Below, piece by piece: positions 22,876 through 31,234 of a stretch of DNA of 64,000 nucleotides (its first letter is position 1; each line of letters starts with the position of its first letter). The stretch lies in contig NZ_JOCF01000019.1 of NCBI RefSeq assembly GCF_000720635.1, positions 1-64,000 on the forward strand. Direction: 5' to 3'. The notes beneath the pieces are model-generated. The model was not told the origin of the DNA and made no database searches. It saw only the letters and a list, made by a program, of their open reading frames with translations. A program made the translations under genes and the position numbers. This stretch comes from Streptomyces sp. NRRL WC-3742 (GTDB lineage Bacteria; Actinomycetota; Actinomycetes; Streptomycetales; Streptomycetaceae).

Positions 22876-24627
22876 TCAGCCCTTGCCCTTGGAGGGGTCC
22901 TTGAGGCCGACGGTGGCAAGGTCGAGCATCCCGGCGAAGCCGGAGTTCCCGAACGCGCCGGCCACGTTGGTGCCGACCATCAGCGGACGCCGCTGCCACA
23001 TCAGCGGGACGGCCGGGGCCTTCTTCATCAGGTCCTCGTCCAGCTGCTTCCACGCCTTGTTGGCCTCGTTCACGTCCGTCATGGCCGCGATCTGGTCCAT
23101 CCGGTCCATCGTGGCCTGGTCGCGGAACTGGCTGTAGTTGCCCTGGTTGCCCTTCTCCTTGATGGTCCGTCCGTCGAACAGGAACGGCAGGAAGGTCGCA
23201 GCGGAGGGGTAGTCCGGGCACCAGCCGTTGATGGTCAGCTCGGGGGCGTTCTTGGTGTCGCCGAGGGTGTCGGTGAAGGCGGACGGGTCCACGGTGTTGA
23301 CGGTGACCTGCACGCCGACCTTGCTCAGCGACTGCTGGATCGCCTCGGCGCGGGTCTTGTCGCCGAGCGAGACGGTCAGCCCGACCTTGAGGTCGGTCTT
23401 GCCGGCGTCCTTGAGCAGCTGCTTGGCCTTCTCCGGGTCCCCGGCGGCCGGGATCTTCAGCGGGTCGGCCTTGTCGCCGCCGGTCAGCGACGGCGGGAGG
23501 AAGGACGTCGCCACGTCGGTCACGGCGGGCCCGCCGAAGGCCGTCGCCTGGGCCTCGCGGTCGACGGCCCACATCATCGCCTCGCGCACCTTCGGGTCGT
23601 CGAAGGGCGCCTTGGCGGTGTTCATGTACAGCATGTCCGTACAGCCGGTCCGCTCGGCCGCCATGCGCGAGCGCACGTCCGCCTTGGGGAGCACCTTGGC
23701 GATGGACTCGTGCTGCATCCAGGGCATGTTGATGGCGTTGGCGTCGGCGCCGTCGCTCGCGATGATCCGGTCGTCCGCCTGGCCGCCCTTGATGCCCTCG
23801 GTGACGACGATCCTGTCCGGGTACGCCTTGCGGACGGTGTCGGTGGCCTGGTCCCAGCTGGTGTTGCGGACCAGCACCAGCTGCTTGCCGCGGTCGTAGC
23901 TCTCGATCTTGTACGGGCCGGAGGAGAACGGGCGGGAGTCGTACTGGGTGCCCTTCTCCTGGGACTGCGGCACCGGGGCGAAGGTCGGCAGGGTGACGGT
24001 CTGGGAGAACTCGGCGACCGGGCGCTTCAGGTGGAAGACGATCGTCCTGTCGTCCGGGGTCTCGATGCTCGCCAGGTGCTGGCCGGTGAGCGGGCCCTTG
24101 TAGGACTCGCCGCCGGCCAGGTACTGGACGGCGTAGTCGGGGCCGCCGGTGAGGTCGGGGGCGAACGAGCGCTCGACGTTGTACTTGATGTCGGCGGACT
24201 TGATCGGGCTGCCGTCCTCGAACTTGAGGCCGTCCTTCAGGGTGAAGGTCCACACCTTGCCACCCTCCGCGGACTTGCCCAGGTCGGTGGCGAGGTCGGG
24301 GACGACCTCGCTCCCGGCGGCGCCCGGCTCGGACTTGAAGGTGGTCAGGGTGCGGTAGAGCAGCCGGGTTCCGAAGTCCATGTGCGGGACGGTCCAGTTG
24401 CGCGCCGGGTCGAGGTGGGCGAAGTCCTGGTTGGTCAGGATGTTGAGGGTGCCGCCCTTGGCGGGCGTGCCGCCGATGATCGAGCCGCTCTCCGCGCCCG
24501 GCCCCTTGGTGCTGGAGGGCGCCGCGTCACCGCCGCTGTCGCTCTTGTCGTTCTTGCAGGCCCCGAGACCGAGGGTGAGGGTCGCCGCGAGGGCCGCCGC
24601 GAGGGCGGCGTGGGTGCGCCTGGTCAT
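22876..24627 (-). CDS. oligopeptide-binding lipoprotein of the ABC importer (SBP family 5)
   Basis: A 583-residue extracytoplasmic solute-binding protein that should deliver peptides to the permeases downstream. The signal peptide has a hydrophobic core and a lipobox LGAC near residue 24, so it is membrane-anchored after the cysteine. Family 5 landmarks are LDPARNW, the KDGLKFEDGSP strand, the NVERSF region and the hinge near GWCPDYPSA. The ATG at 24627 is chosen over an upstream frame because it starts the signal peptide and follows GGAG. The promoter region holds operator-like site B between a TTGTGC and a TATGTT hexamer. It heads the importer operon. Confidence 0.92.
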   Translation of the reverse strand: MTRRTHAALAAALAATLTLGLGACKNDKSDSGGDAAPSSTKGPGAESGSIIGGTPAKGGTLNILTNQDFAHLDPARNWTVPHMDFGTRLLYRTLTTFKSEPGAAGSEVVPDLATDLGKSAEGGKVWTFTLKDGLKFEDGSPIKSADIKYNVERSFAPDLTGGPDYAVQYLAGGESYKGPLTGQHLASIETPDDRTIVFHLKRPVAEFSQTVTLPTFAPVPQSQEKGTQYDSRPFSSGPYKIESYDRGKQLVLVRNTSWDQATDTVRKAYPDRIVVTEGIKGGQADDRIIASDGADANAINMPWMQHESIAKVLPKADVRSRMAAERTGCTDMLYMNTAKAPFDDPKVREAMMWAVDREAQATAFGGPAVTDVATSFLPPSLTGGDKADPLKIPAAGDPEKAKQLLKDAGKTDLKVGLTVSLGDKTRAEAIQQSLSKVGVQVTVNTVDPSAFTDTLGDTKNAPELTINGWCPDYPSAATFLPFLFDGRTIKEKGNQGNYSQFRDQATMDRMDQIAAMTDVNEANKAWKQLDEDLMKKAPAVPLMWQRRPLMVGTNVAGAFGNSGFAGMLDLATVGLKDPSKGKG

Positions 24628-24690
24628 GTTGCAACTCCGCTGTGGATGGCCGGATCTGGCCGCTGCGCTGTGTGACCCGTAACATAGTAA

Positions 24691-24704
24691 TGTGAAATTG
24701 CACT
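24691..24704. promoter_or_regulatory. operator-like site B, TGTGAAATTGCACT
   Basis: It lies in the divergent gap between the oligopeptide importer operon (minus) and the Xaa-Pro aminopeptidase (plus). On the minus strand it is flanked by TTGTGC (-35) and TATGTT (-10) at an 18-base spacing. It shares 11 of 14 positions with site A. Confidence 0.5.
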
Positions 24705-24792
24705 GCACAAGAGGTGACAGCCGCCGTTACCGAGCTGTGTCCGTGCCTGTGTCCGTACGACACATCTCCCAAGCCCCGTTTAGGAGTTCACC

Positions 24793-26253
24793 GTGACCCT
24801 CGCACCGGCCGGCCTGAACACCGGCAGCCACGACCTTCCCGTCTCCCCCGCCCTCGACGCCTTCATGGCCACCCAGTGGGCCCCCAGCCCCCTCCCCGCC
24901 CACCTCCGCGTCCCCGGCCACGACCACTTCCCCGGCCGCCGCGCCCGGCTCTCCGCCGCCTTCCCCGGCGAGCGGCTCGTCATCCCCGCCGGACGCCTCA
25001 AGGTCCGCAACAACGACCTGGACTACCGCTTCCGGCCCCACAGCGCCTACGTCTGGCTCACGGGCCTCACCGGGGAGGACCAGGCCGACCACGTCCTCGT
25101 CCTCGAACCCGCCGGCCCCGAGGGCCACGAGCCCGTCCTCCACCTCCACCCCCGCTCCCCGCGCTCCGGCAGCGGCGGCGGCGAGTTCTACCGCGACCGC
25201 CGCTACGGGGAGTTCTGGGTCGGCCGCCGCCCCGACCTCGCCGAGGCCGCGCAGCTCACCGGCATTCGCACCGAACACCTCGGCCACCTGGACAAGCTGC
25301 TCACCGGCCCCCAGCCGCCCACCCGCGTCCTGGCCGGGGTCGACCCGTACGTGGACTCGGCCACCGGACGGGCCGCGGCCTCCGTCCAGGACCGCGAACT
25401 CGCCGCCGTCCTCGCCGAGTTGCGCCTCGTCAAGGACACCTGGGAGATCGGCCAGCTCCAACTCGCCGTCGACCACACCGTCACCGGCTTCGAGGACGTC
25501 GTCCGCGCCCTGCCCACCGCCCTGCGCCACCCCCGCGGCGAACGCTGGATCGAGGGCGTCTTCGACCTGCGCGCCCGCGCCGAGGGCAACGGCACCAGCT
25601 ACACCACCATCGTCGCCTCCGGCGCCCACGCCTGCGTCCTGCACTGGATACGCAACGACGGCGCCCTCGACCCCGACTCACTGCTCCTGCTCGACGCGGG
25701 CGTCGAGACCGACACCCTCTACGCCGCCGACATCACCCGCACCCTCCCCCTCAGCGGCACCTTCACTCCCATCCAGCGCCAGGCGTACGACCTCGTCCTC
25801 GCCGCCCAGAGCGCCGGCATCGCCGCCCTGCGCCCCGGCGCCCGCTACCGCGACTTCCACGCCGCCGCCATGCGCGTCATCGCCGAGGGCCTCGCCGACT
25901 GGGGCGTCCTGCGCATCCCCGCCGAACAGTCCCTCGCCGACGACAGCGGCCTCCACCGCCGCTACACCCTCTGCGGCAGCGGCCACATGCTCGGCCTCGA
26001 CTACCACGACTGCGCCCAGTCCCGTGCCGACCGCTACCTCGACGGCACCCTGGAGGAAGGCATGGTCCTCACCGTCGAACCCGGCCTCTACCTCCAGCCC
26101 GACGACGAAACCCTCCCCCTCGAACTGCGCGGCCTCGGCATCCGCATCGAGGACGACCTCGTCATCACCGAGGACGGCGCCCACCTCATGTCCGGCGCCC
26201 TCCCCCGCGCCGCCAAGGACATCGAGTCCTGGATGTCCACCCTCCTCAGCTGA
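24793..26253 (+). CDS. Xaa-Pro aminopeptidase (PepP-like, M24B metallopeptidase)
   Basis: A 486-residue aminopeptidase P expected to release the N-terminal residue from peptides with proline in second position. An N-terminal creatinase-like domain of about 220 residues is followed by the pita-bread catalytic domain. The five dinuclear metal ligands are identifiable: Asp in LLLDAGVE, Asp in AADITRT, His in GSGHMLGLDYHD, Glu in TVEPGLY and Glu in GIRIEDDL. GTG at 24793 follows TAGGAG. It is divergent from the oligopeptide importer with a shared operator-like site, so uptake and hydrolysis are probably co-regulated. It complements the DPP4-type enzyme. Confidence 0.92.
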   Translation: MTLAPAGLNTGSHDLPVSPALDAFMATQWAPSPLPAHLRVPGHDHFPGRRARLSAAFPGERLVIPAGRLKVRNNDLDYRFRPHSAYVWLTGLTGEDQADHVLVLEPAGPEGHEPVLHLHPRSPRSGSGGGEFYRDRRYGEFWVGRRPDLAEAAQLTGIRTEHLGHLDKLLTGPQPPTRVLAGVDPYVDSATGRAAASVQDRELAAVLAELRLVKDTWEIGQLQLAVDHTVTGFEDVVRALPTALRHPRGERWIEGVFDLRARAEGNGTSYTTIVASGAHACVLHWIRNDGALDPDSLLLLDAGVETDTLYAADITRTLPLSGTFTPIQRQAYDLVLAAQSAGIAALRPGARYRDFHAAAMRVIAEGLADWGVLRIPAEQSLADDSGLHRRYTLCGSGHMLGLDYHDCAQSRADRYLDGTLEEGMVLTVEPGLYLQPDDETLPLELRGLGIRIEDDLVITEDGAHLMSGALPRAAKDIESWMSTLLS

Positions 26254-26271
26254 CGAGAGCCGAACGAGAGC

Positions 26272-26299
26272 CGGACGATCAAGCCACCTTGATCGTCCG
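26272..26299. terminator. bidirectional 12-bp hairpin
   Basis: CGGACGATCAAG at 26272-26283 pairs perfectly with 26288-26299 around CCAC. It lies between the convergent aminopeptidase and antitoxin genes and covers the antitoxin stop codon. Confidence 0.75.
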
Positions 26300-26608
26300 C
26301 TCCCCGTGCCGCACGGCTACCTCGACCTCGCCGCCGATCGCAGCGGCGTACGCCCGCAGGTTGTCCAAACTGTCCACCTGCCCGTGCTCGATCTGCGACA
26401 CCCGCGCCTGGCTAACTCCCATGAGTTCGGCCACCTCCTTCTGGGTAAGGCTGGCCTTCCGACGCAACTCCGCCAGCTCGTACCCTCGGATCTGCGCCAG
26501 CATCTCCTCCTTCATCTGCGCCCGCCTGGCCTCAGCCTCCGGCGTCGCCAACTCGGGAAACCGCTTCATCGCCTCGGCCCGAACCTCGGTCCAACTACGC
26601 CCCTTCAT
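26279..26608 (-). CDS. XRE-family antitoxin-like protein (HigA/phage Gp49-partner type)
   Basis: A 109-residue protein. Its C-terminal half is a lambda-repressor-type helix-turn-helix (LRRKASLTQKEVAELMGVSQ, then ARVSQIEHG), preceded by a helical N-terminal arm typical of antitoxins that pair with HigB/Gp49-like toxins. The ATG at 26608 overlaps the toxin stop as ATGA, giving the toxin-first order of higBA systems. It should bind and neutralise the toxin and repress the shared promoter. The antitoxin looks intact even though the toxin carries a nonsense codon. Confidence 0.85.
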   Translation of the reverse strand: MKGRSWTEVRAEAMKRFPELATPEAEARRAQMKEEMLAQIRGYELAELRRKASLTQKEVAELMGVSQARVSQIEHGQVDSLDNLRAYAAAIGGEVEVAVRHGERTIKVA

Positions 26609-26976
26609 CGGCGTGCTCCGTTCTCCTGCTCCTCGACGTAGATCTCGTAGCGTTTCTCCGCCAGAGGAATCGACTCGTCGTACCACTCCGACCAGCGACC
26701 GGACTTGTCTCCTGCGACCAGGATGACGGCCTCCCTCTCCTGATCGAAGACGAACAGCATGCGCACCTCGCTGGCACCCGAGGAACCCGGCCTCAGCTCC
26801 TTGAGGTTGTGCAGGCGACTGCGATGGATTCGATCCACCAGAGGCCGCCCCAGGGATGGGCCCTCATCAGCCAGCAGGTCCAAGGCTTGAAGAATGCTGT
26901 CCGCTGTCTTGGGGTCGTCCTCGCAGACCTGCAAGTACCACTCTTAGACTTCCGCCAGCAACGTGATCTCCCACAT
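26605..26976 (-). pseudogene. HigB/Gp49-like toxin gene with an in-frame TAA at codon 11
   Basis: From ATG 26976 the frame reads MWEITLLAEV, then TAA at 26946-26944. It then continues without interruption with EWYLQVCEDDPKTADSIL and the full RelE-like toxin body, including GRPLVDRI, HNLKELRPG, RMLFVFD and LVAGDKSGRW. The family normally has Glu or Lys at the stop position, so this is one point substitution in an otherwise intact gene (intact length about 123 residues). A TTG at 26934 could restart translation and make a 109-residue form lacking the first strand. A TATAAG box lies upstream at 26998-27003. The toxin is probably silenced; a base-calling error is possible. Confidence 0.75.
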
Positions 26977-27091
26977 GGTCACCAACTTAAGGTGCCTCTT
27001 ATACGTTACCGCGCGCTTTCCCGCCCAATCCACCCCTCAGGGGGACAACACTCCTCACCCGGCGCGCGCCCGGCGCACTACCCCCGCGCGC

Positions 27092-27718
27092 TCAGCGGAT
27101 GAGGCCGCTGATGCGGGCCTGGCGGACGGCGGCCGTGCGGGAGTCCACGGCAAGCTTGGTGTAGATGTGCACCAGGTGGGACTTCACGGTCGCCTGGCTC
27201 AGGTGCAGCCGCTGGCTGACCTGCTGGTTGGTGAGCCCGTCCGCGACCAGGCGCAGCACCTCCGTCTCCCGGGCGCTGAGCGCCGCCGCCGGGGTGCGCA
27301 TCCGCTCCAGCAGCCGGTCGGCGACGCTGGGCGCGAGCGCCGAGCGTCCCGCCGCGGCGAAGCGGACGGCTGCGGCCAGCTCCTCCGGGGGCGCGTCCTT
27401 GAGCAGGTACCCGGTGGCGCCCGCCTCCAGCGCGGGCAGGGTGTCGGCGTCGCTGTCGTAGGTGGTGACGACGAGCACCCGGGGCGCCCCCGGCTCGGCG
27501 GTGATGCGGGCGGTGGCCTGCGCCCCGTTGAGCGCCGAGCCGGGCCCGAACTGCAGGTCCATGAGCACCACGTCGACCCCGCCCTCGGCGGCCAGTTCGA
27601 CCGCCCGCTCCGCGGTGGCCGCCTCCGCGACGATGGTGAAGTCCGGCTCGCCCTCGAGGACGGCCCGCAGCCCGGCCCGCACCACCGGGTGGTCGTCGGC
27701 GATCAGCAGCCGGATCAC
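27092..27718 (-). CDS. NarL/FixJ-family response regulator
   Basis: A 208-residue regulator. The N-terminal receiver domain has the acidic pair in IADDHPVV, the phospho-acceptor aspartate in VVLMDLQFG, and the conserved Lys in YLLKDAPP. The C-terminal LuxR-type HTH begins with LSARETEVLRLVADGLTNQQ and ends with TVKSHLVHIY. The GTG at 27718 overlaps the kinase stop (GTGA), so the two are translationally coupled and form one two-component system. The divergent ABC exporter genes 1.4 kb away are the probable targets, as is common for this pair type. Confidence 0.92.
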   Translation of the reverse strand: MIRLLIADDHPVVRAGLRAVLEGEPDFTIVAEAATAERAVELAAEGGVDVVLMDLQFGPGSALNGAQATARITAEPGAPRVLVVTTYDSDADTLPALEAGATGYLLKDAPPEELAAAVRFAAAGRSALAPSVADRLLERMRTPAAALSARETEVLRLVADGLTNQQVSQRLHLSQATVKSHLVHIYTKLAVDSRTAAVRQARISGLIR

Positions 27719-28926
27719 GCGCCCGCCTCTCCGGTCGGCGCCACGGGCAGCTGCACCGCGAGCGTCGTCCCCTCCCCGGGCGCCGACTCCACGGTGAACC
27801 GGCCCCCGAGCGCCCGCGCCCGGGCCCGCATCGAGGGCAGCCCGAACCCGCCGTCGCCCCCGCCCGTACGGCCCGCGACCGCCGCCGGATCGAACCCGGC
27901 CCCGTCGTCGAACACGTCCAGCGCCACTTCGCCCTCCATGTAGCTGAGCGTCACCTCGGCGTGCGAGGCGCCCGCGTGCCGAACGGTGTTGCCGAGCGCC
28001 GACTGCGCGATCCGCAGCAGCGCGACCTCCTGCGGCACCGCCAGCCGTACGGGCTCCCCGGAGACGTGCAGGCGGACCGCCAGCCCGCTGTGCGCCGTCG
28101 TGGTGGCGCACAGCCGCTCCAGCGCGACGGGCAGCGGGTCCCCGTCCAGCGCGGGCGGGGTGAGCGCCCGGACGAAGCGCCGGGCCTCGTCCAGGTTGTC
28201 CTGCGCGGCCCGCCGCGCCTGCTCGACGTACCCGGAGGCGGCGTCGGTTCGCTCGGGCAGCGCCCGCTGGGCGGCGCGCAGCAGCAACTGGATGGAGCTG
28301 AGGCTCTGCGCGAGGGTGTCGTGGATCTCCCGGGCGAGCCGCTCGCGCTCGGCGAGGACGCCCGCGGTGTGGTGGGCGGCGTCGAGGTCGGCGCGGGTGG
28401 CGGTGAGCTCGTCGATGAGCCGGCGCCGCTCCTCGCTCTCCCGGTACAGCGCCTGGTAGCCGAGGACGGTCGCGGTGGCGACGGCCGCGCCGAGAGCGGG
28501 CCCGATGGAGGCGGCGAAGCTGAACCCGTGCAGGTGCCAGGACCAGGCCGCGATCGACGCGAGCGCGGTCAGGGCGACGGCCGCGAGCCCACCGCGCCGG
28601 TCGAGCAGGTGCAGTTCCAGGAAGTACAGCGGGAACGCCAGCCACACCCCGTCCTGGGTGGCGATCAGCACGCCCGCCCAGGTCACCCCGAGCAGCGCCA
28701 GCCACAGGGCGGCGGCCCGGCGCGACCGGCGCACGGAGGCGAGCCTGGGCCCCACGGCGTAGCAGACGGCCATCGCGGAGGCGGCGGCCCCGACGGCCAC
28801 CGGATCGCCGCCCCGGCCGACCACGGCCCGGACGACGACGAGCGCAAGCAGGCCCGCCACGAGCAGGTGCAGGCAGACCTGGAGGATGCGGGCGACGGGG
28901 GTGATGCGGGGTCGTTCGGTCGCCAT
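27715..28926 (-). CDS. NarL-type sensor histidine kinase
   Basis: A 403-residue membrane kinase. About five hydrophobic helices fill residues 10-165 with almost no extracellular loop, so the signal is probably sensed within the membrane. The HisKA_3 box ERERLAREIHDTLAQSLSS carries the phospho-histidine. The HATPase domain has the N box GNTVRHAGAS and the G box DDGAGFDP, GFGLPSMRARA. It is coupled to the response regulator downstream and divergent from an FtsX-type ABC exporter. The layout resembles membrane-stress or lipid-sensing systems. Confidence 0.92.
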   Translation of the reverse strand: MATERPRITPVARILQVCLHLLVAGLLALVVVRAVVGRGGDPVAVGAAASAMAVCYAVGPRLASVRRSRRAAALWLALLGVTWAGVLIATQDGVWLAFPLYFLELHLLDRRGGLAAVALTALASIAAWSWHLHGFSFAASIGPALGAAVATATVLGYQALYRESEERRRLIDELTATRADLDAAHHTAGVLAERERLAREIHDTLAQSLSSIQLLLRAAQRALPERTDAASGYVEQARRAAQDNLDEARRFVRALTPPALDGDPLPVALERLCATTTAHSGLAVRLHVSGEPVRLAVPQEVALLRIAQSALGNTVRHAGASHAEVTLSYMEGEVALDVFDDGAGFDPAAVAGRTGGGDGGFGLPSMRARARALGGRFTVESAPGEGTTLAVQLPVAPTGEAGA

Positions 28927-29093
28927 CCCTCCAGCCTAGGGTCCACGCCCCGGCCCGGCATCAATCAAAAGGTTGAACTCCGGCTCTGCCCTTCGATGCC
29001 GAGGATGCAATCCCGGGTGCGATGCCCGCCGGGGCCCGCCTCCAGCAGGGTGGAACCGTCGGAGATCCAGCTGTGCAGAGAGAGGCCCACACC

Positions 29094-30170
29094 GTGTTCG
29101 TCGCCTGGAGGGACCTGAGGTTCGCCAAGGGCCGGTTCGCCCTGATGGGCACCGTCATCGTCCTGATCACCGTCCTGGTCGGCCTGCTGTCCGGGCTGAC
29201 GGCCGGGCTCGGCCGCCAGAACATCTCGGCGATCACGGGCCTGCCCGCCGACCACCTGGTCTTCGGCCGCCCCGCCGACGGCCAGAAGCTCTCCTTCACC
29301 GACTCCCAGGTCACCCCCGGGCAGTGGCAGGACTGGTCCCGCGAGCCGGGCGTCACCTCCGCGCAGCCGCTCGGCATCACCACCACCAAGGCTTCCGCCG
29401 GGCAGCGCACCGCCGCCCTCTCCGCCTTCGGCGTCCCGGACGGCTCCGGCCTCGCCCCGCAGGGCTCCCTGATCGCCCCCGGCCGGGCCGTACTGTCCAG
29501 GACCGCCGCCGAGAACCTCGGCCACCTCGCCCCCGGCGCGGAGTTCAGCCTCGCAGGCCACCGCCTCACCGTGGCCGCCGTCGACGGCGACGCCGCGTAC
29601 AGCCACACCCCGGTCGTCTGGACCAGCCTCGGCGACTGGCAGCGCCTCGCCCCCGGCGGCGAGGGCCACGCCACCGTCATCGCCCTCACCACCGGCAAGG
29701 GCGCCGACCTCGCCGGCGCCGACGCCCGGCACTCCACCGTCACCCACAGCCGCGAGGACTCGCTGGCCGCGATCGGCTCCTACACCTCCGAGAACGGCTC
29801 GCTGCAGCTGATGCGCGGCTTCCTGTTCGCCATCTCGGCCCTGGTCATCGGCGCCTTCTTCACCGTCTGGACGATCCAACGCAGCGGCGACGTCGCGGTG
29901 TTGAAGGCGCTCGGCGCCTCCACCCGCTACCTGCTGCGCGACGCCCTCGGCCAGGCCGTCCTGCTGCTGGTCCTCGGCACCCTGCTGGGCACGGCCATCG
30001 CCTCCGGCTTCGGCGCGCTGATCGGCTCCGCCGTCCCCTTCGTCCTGGACGCCCCGACCGTCCTGTTCCCGGCCCTCGTCATGATCGCCCTCGGCGCGGT
30101 CGGCGCGGGCCTGTCCATCCGCCGGATCACCTCCGTCGACCCGCTGACCGCCCTGGGGAGCGCCCGTTGA
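29094..30170 (+). CDS. ABC transporter permease, FtsX/MacB (DevC-like) type
   Basis: A 358-residue permease with one N-terminal helix (FALMGTVIVLITVLVGLLSG), an extracytoplasmic domain of about 210 residues, and three C-terminal helices forming a single FtsX domain. A typical coupling segment VLKALGASTRYLLRD lies between the first two. The GTG at 29094 follows AGAGAGG and begins directly before the first helix; an upstream in-frame ATG at 29022 lacks a good ribosome-binding site. It pairs with the ATPase gene 74 bases downstream and is divergent from the two-component system, its likely regulator. Confidence 0.85.
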   Translation: MFVAWRDLRFAKGRFALMGTVIVLITVLVGLLSGLTAGLGRQNISAITGLPADHLVFGRPADGQKLSFTDSQVTPGQWQDWSREPGVTSAQPLGITTTKASAGQRTAALSAFGVPDGSGLAPQGSLIAPGRAVLSRTAAENLGHLAPGAEFSLAGHRLTVAAVDGDAAYSHTPVVWTSLGDWQRLAPGGEGHATVIALTTGKGADLAGADARHSTVTHSREDSLAAIGSYTSENGSLQLMRGFLFAISALVIGAFFTVWTIQRSGDVAVLKALGASTRYLLRDALGQAVLLLVLGTLLGTAIASGFGALIGSAVPFVLDAPTVLFPALVMIALGAVGAGLSIRRITSVDPLTALGSAR

Positions 30171-30212
30171 ACGAGCGAAGCGAAGTGACCATCGAAAGGT
30201 GCGCGTGGGCGA

Positions 30213-30245
30213 ATGCCCCCGCCGAGCGAAGCGAGGCGGGGGCAT
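30213..30245 (+). promoter_or_regulatory. hairpin that buries the start codon of the ABC ATPase
   Basis: ATGCCCCCGCC at 30213-30223 pairs perfectly with GGCGGGGGCAT at 30235-30245, around an 11-base GA-rich loop. The last two bases of the stem are the A and T of the ATPase ATG at 30244-30246, and the region where a Shine-Dalgarno sequence should lie is inside the stem. The GAGCGAAGCGA loop motif recurs in part at 30171-30184. Confidence 0.6.
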
Positions 30246-30927
30246 GAGCCTCGAACTGGACCGCATCACCCTCACCTACCCGGACGGCGACGGGCGGCTC
30301 ACCGCCCTCGACGAGGTCTCCCTCACCGTCCCCAAGGGCAGCATCACCGCCGTGATCGGCCCCTCCGGCTCCGGCAAGTCCAGCCTCCTGGCCGTCGCCG
30401 CCACGCTCATCACCCCGGACTCCGGCCGCGTCGTCGTGGACGGCACCGACACCACGGGCCTCGGCCGCGCCGAACTCACCGCCCTGCGCCGCAGCCGCAT
30501 CGGCATCGTCTTCCAGCAGCCCAACCTGCTGCCCTCGCTCACCGCCGTCGAACAGCTCCAGGTCATGGCCCACCTCGACGGCCGCGCCCCCCGCTCCGCC
30601 CTCCCCCGGGCCCTCGAGCTCCTCGACGCCGTCGGCCTGCGCGACCAGGCCACCCGCCGCCCCCACCAGCTCTCCGGCGGCCAACGCCAACGCGTCAACA
30701 TCGCCCGCGCCCTGATGAACGACCCCACGGTGCTCCTGGTCGACGAACCCACCAGCGCCCTCGACCACGAACGCGGCGCAGCCGTCCTCGACCTGCTCGC
30801 CGACCTCACCCACCGCCGCGCCACCGCGACGGTCCTGGTGACCCACGACCGCACCCACCTGACCACCATCGACCAGGTCGCCGAGGTGAGGGACGGCCGC
30901 CTGACCCTGCCCGCAGCGGCGGTCTAA
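30244..30927 (+). CDS. ABC transporter ATP-binding protein, LolD/MacB family
   Basis: A 227-residue ATPase pairing with the FtsX-type permease encoded just upstream. Walker A GPSGSGKSS, Q-loop VFQQPNLLPSLT, signature LSGGQRQR, Walker B VLLVDEP and the H-loop VTHDR are in order, and the length is typical for the family. ATG 30244 is the only sensible start, but it lies at the edge of a strong hairpin, so translation may depend on readthrough from the permease or on melting of that stem. Confidence 0.92.
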   Translation: MSLELDRITLTYPDGDGRLTALDEVSLTVPKGSITAVIGPSGSGKSSLLAVAATLITPDSGRVVVDGTDTTGLGRAELTALRRSRIGIVFQQPNLLPSLTAVEQLQVMAHLDGRAPRSALPRALELLDAVGLRDQATRRPHQLSGGQRQRVNIARALMNDPTVLLVDEPTSALDHERGAAVLDLLADLTHRRATATVLVTHDRTHLTTIDQVAEVRDGRLTLPAAAV

Positions 30928-30931
30928 CGGA

Positions 30932-31120
30932 ACCGGTCGGCAGCCAAATTGCGAGTCGCTGAACGACCTTCGCATTCTCCAGACCGACTTCGAAGCACGC
31001 CCCCATCACATCGGTGAGGATCTCCCCGTGGCGCCCATCAGGGACCGGTTCGACGGAGACCTCACCGCCGAGCACCTCCACGCGATGCTTCGGGAAGCGT
31101 TCGAAGAGGGCTTCGGCCAT
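30932..31120 (-). pseudogene. truncated Uma2-family (DUF820) nuclease-like gene fragment
   Basis: From ATG 31120 about 63 residues resemble the N-terminus of Uma2 proteins: FPKHRVEVLGGEVSVEPVPDGRHGEILTDV is the family's opening beta-hairpin and helix. The match ends at about 30,932, where the frame runs into the antisense of the ABC ATPase. The catalytic PD-(D/E)XK part, about 110 residues, is missing. It is thus a 5' remnant, truncated by the ABC operon border. A 16-bp tandem duplication lies just upstream. Confidence 0.6.
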
Positions 31121-31144
31121 GTCGAGCACGTGGTTCCTCACGAG

Positions 31145-31176
31145 CGGATTCTCGTGCGATCGGATTCTCGTGCGAT
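31145..31176. repeat. two tandem copies of a 16-bp unit
   Basis: GGATTCTCGTGCGATC occurs at 31145-31160 and again at 31161-31176, directly upstream of the Uma2 remnant. It may be a slippage duplication in decaying DNA. Confidence 0.7.
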
Positions 31177-31207
31177 CCGCAGGCCGAAACTCCCACATGC
31201 CCAGGCA

Positions 31208-31230
31208 AAAGCCACCCGAACGGGTGGTTT
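31208..31230 (-). terminator. rho-independent terminator of the gntR gene
   Basis: On the minus strand CCACCC-GTTC-GGGTGG (31227-31212) is followed by CTTTT, five bases after the GntR stop codon. It is one of the few terminators here with a clear T tract. Confidence 0.75.
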
Positions 31231-31234
31231 GGCC

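Noticed and set aside
26605..26934. Normal TTG-started toxin gene
   Set aside because: The conserved first strand of the toxin lies upstream in the same frame beyond a TAA, so the TTG form would be a truncated protein.
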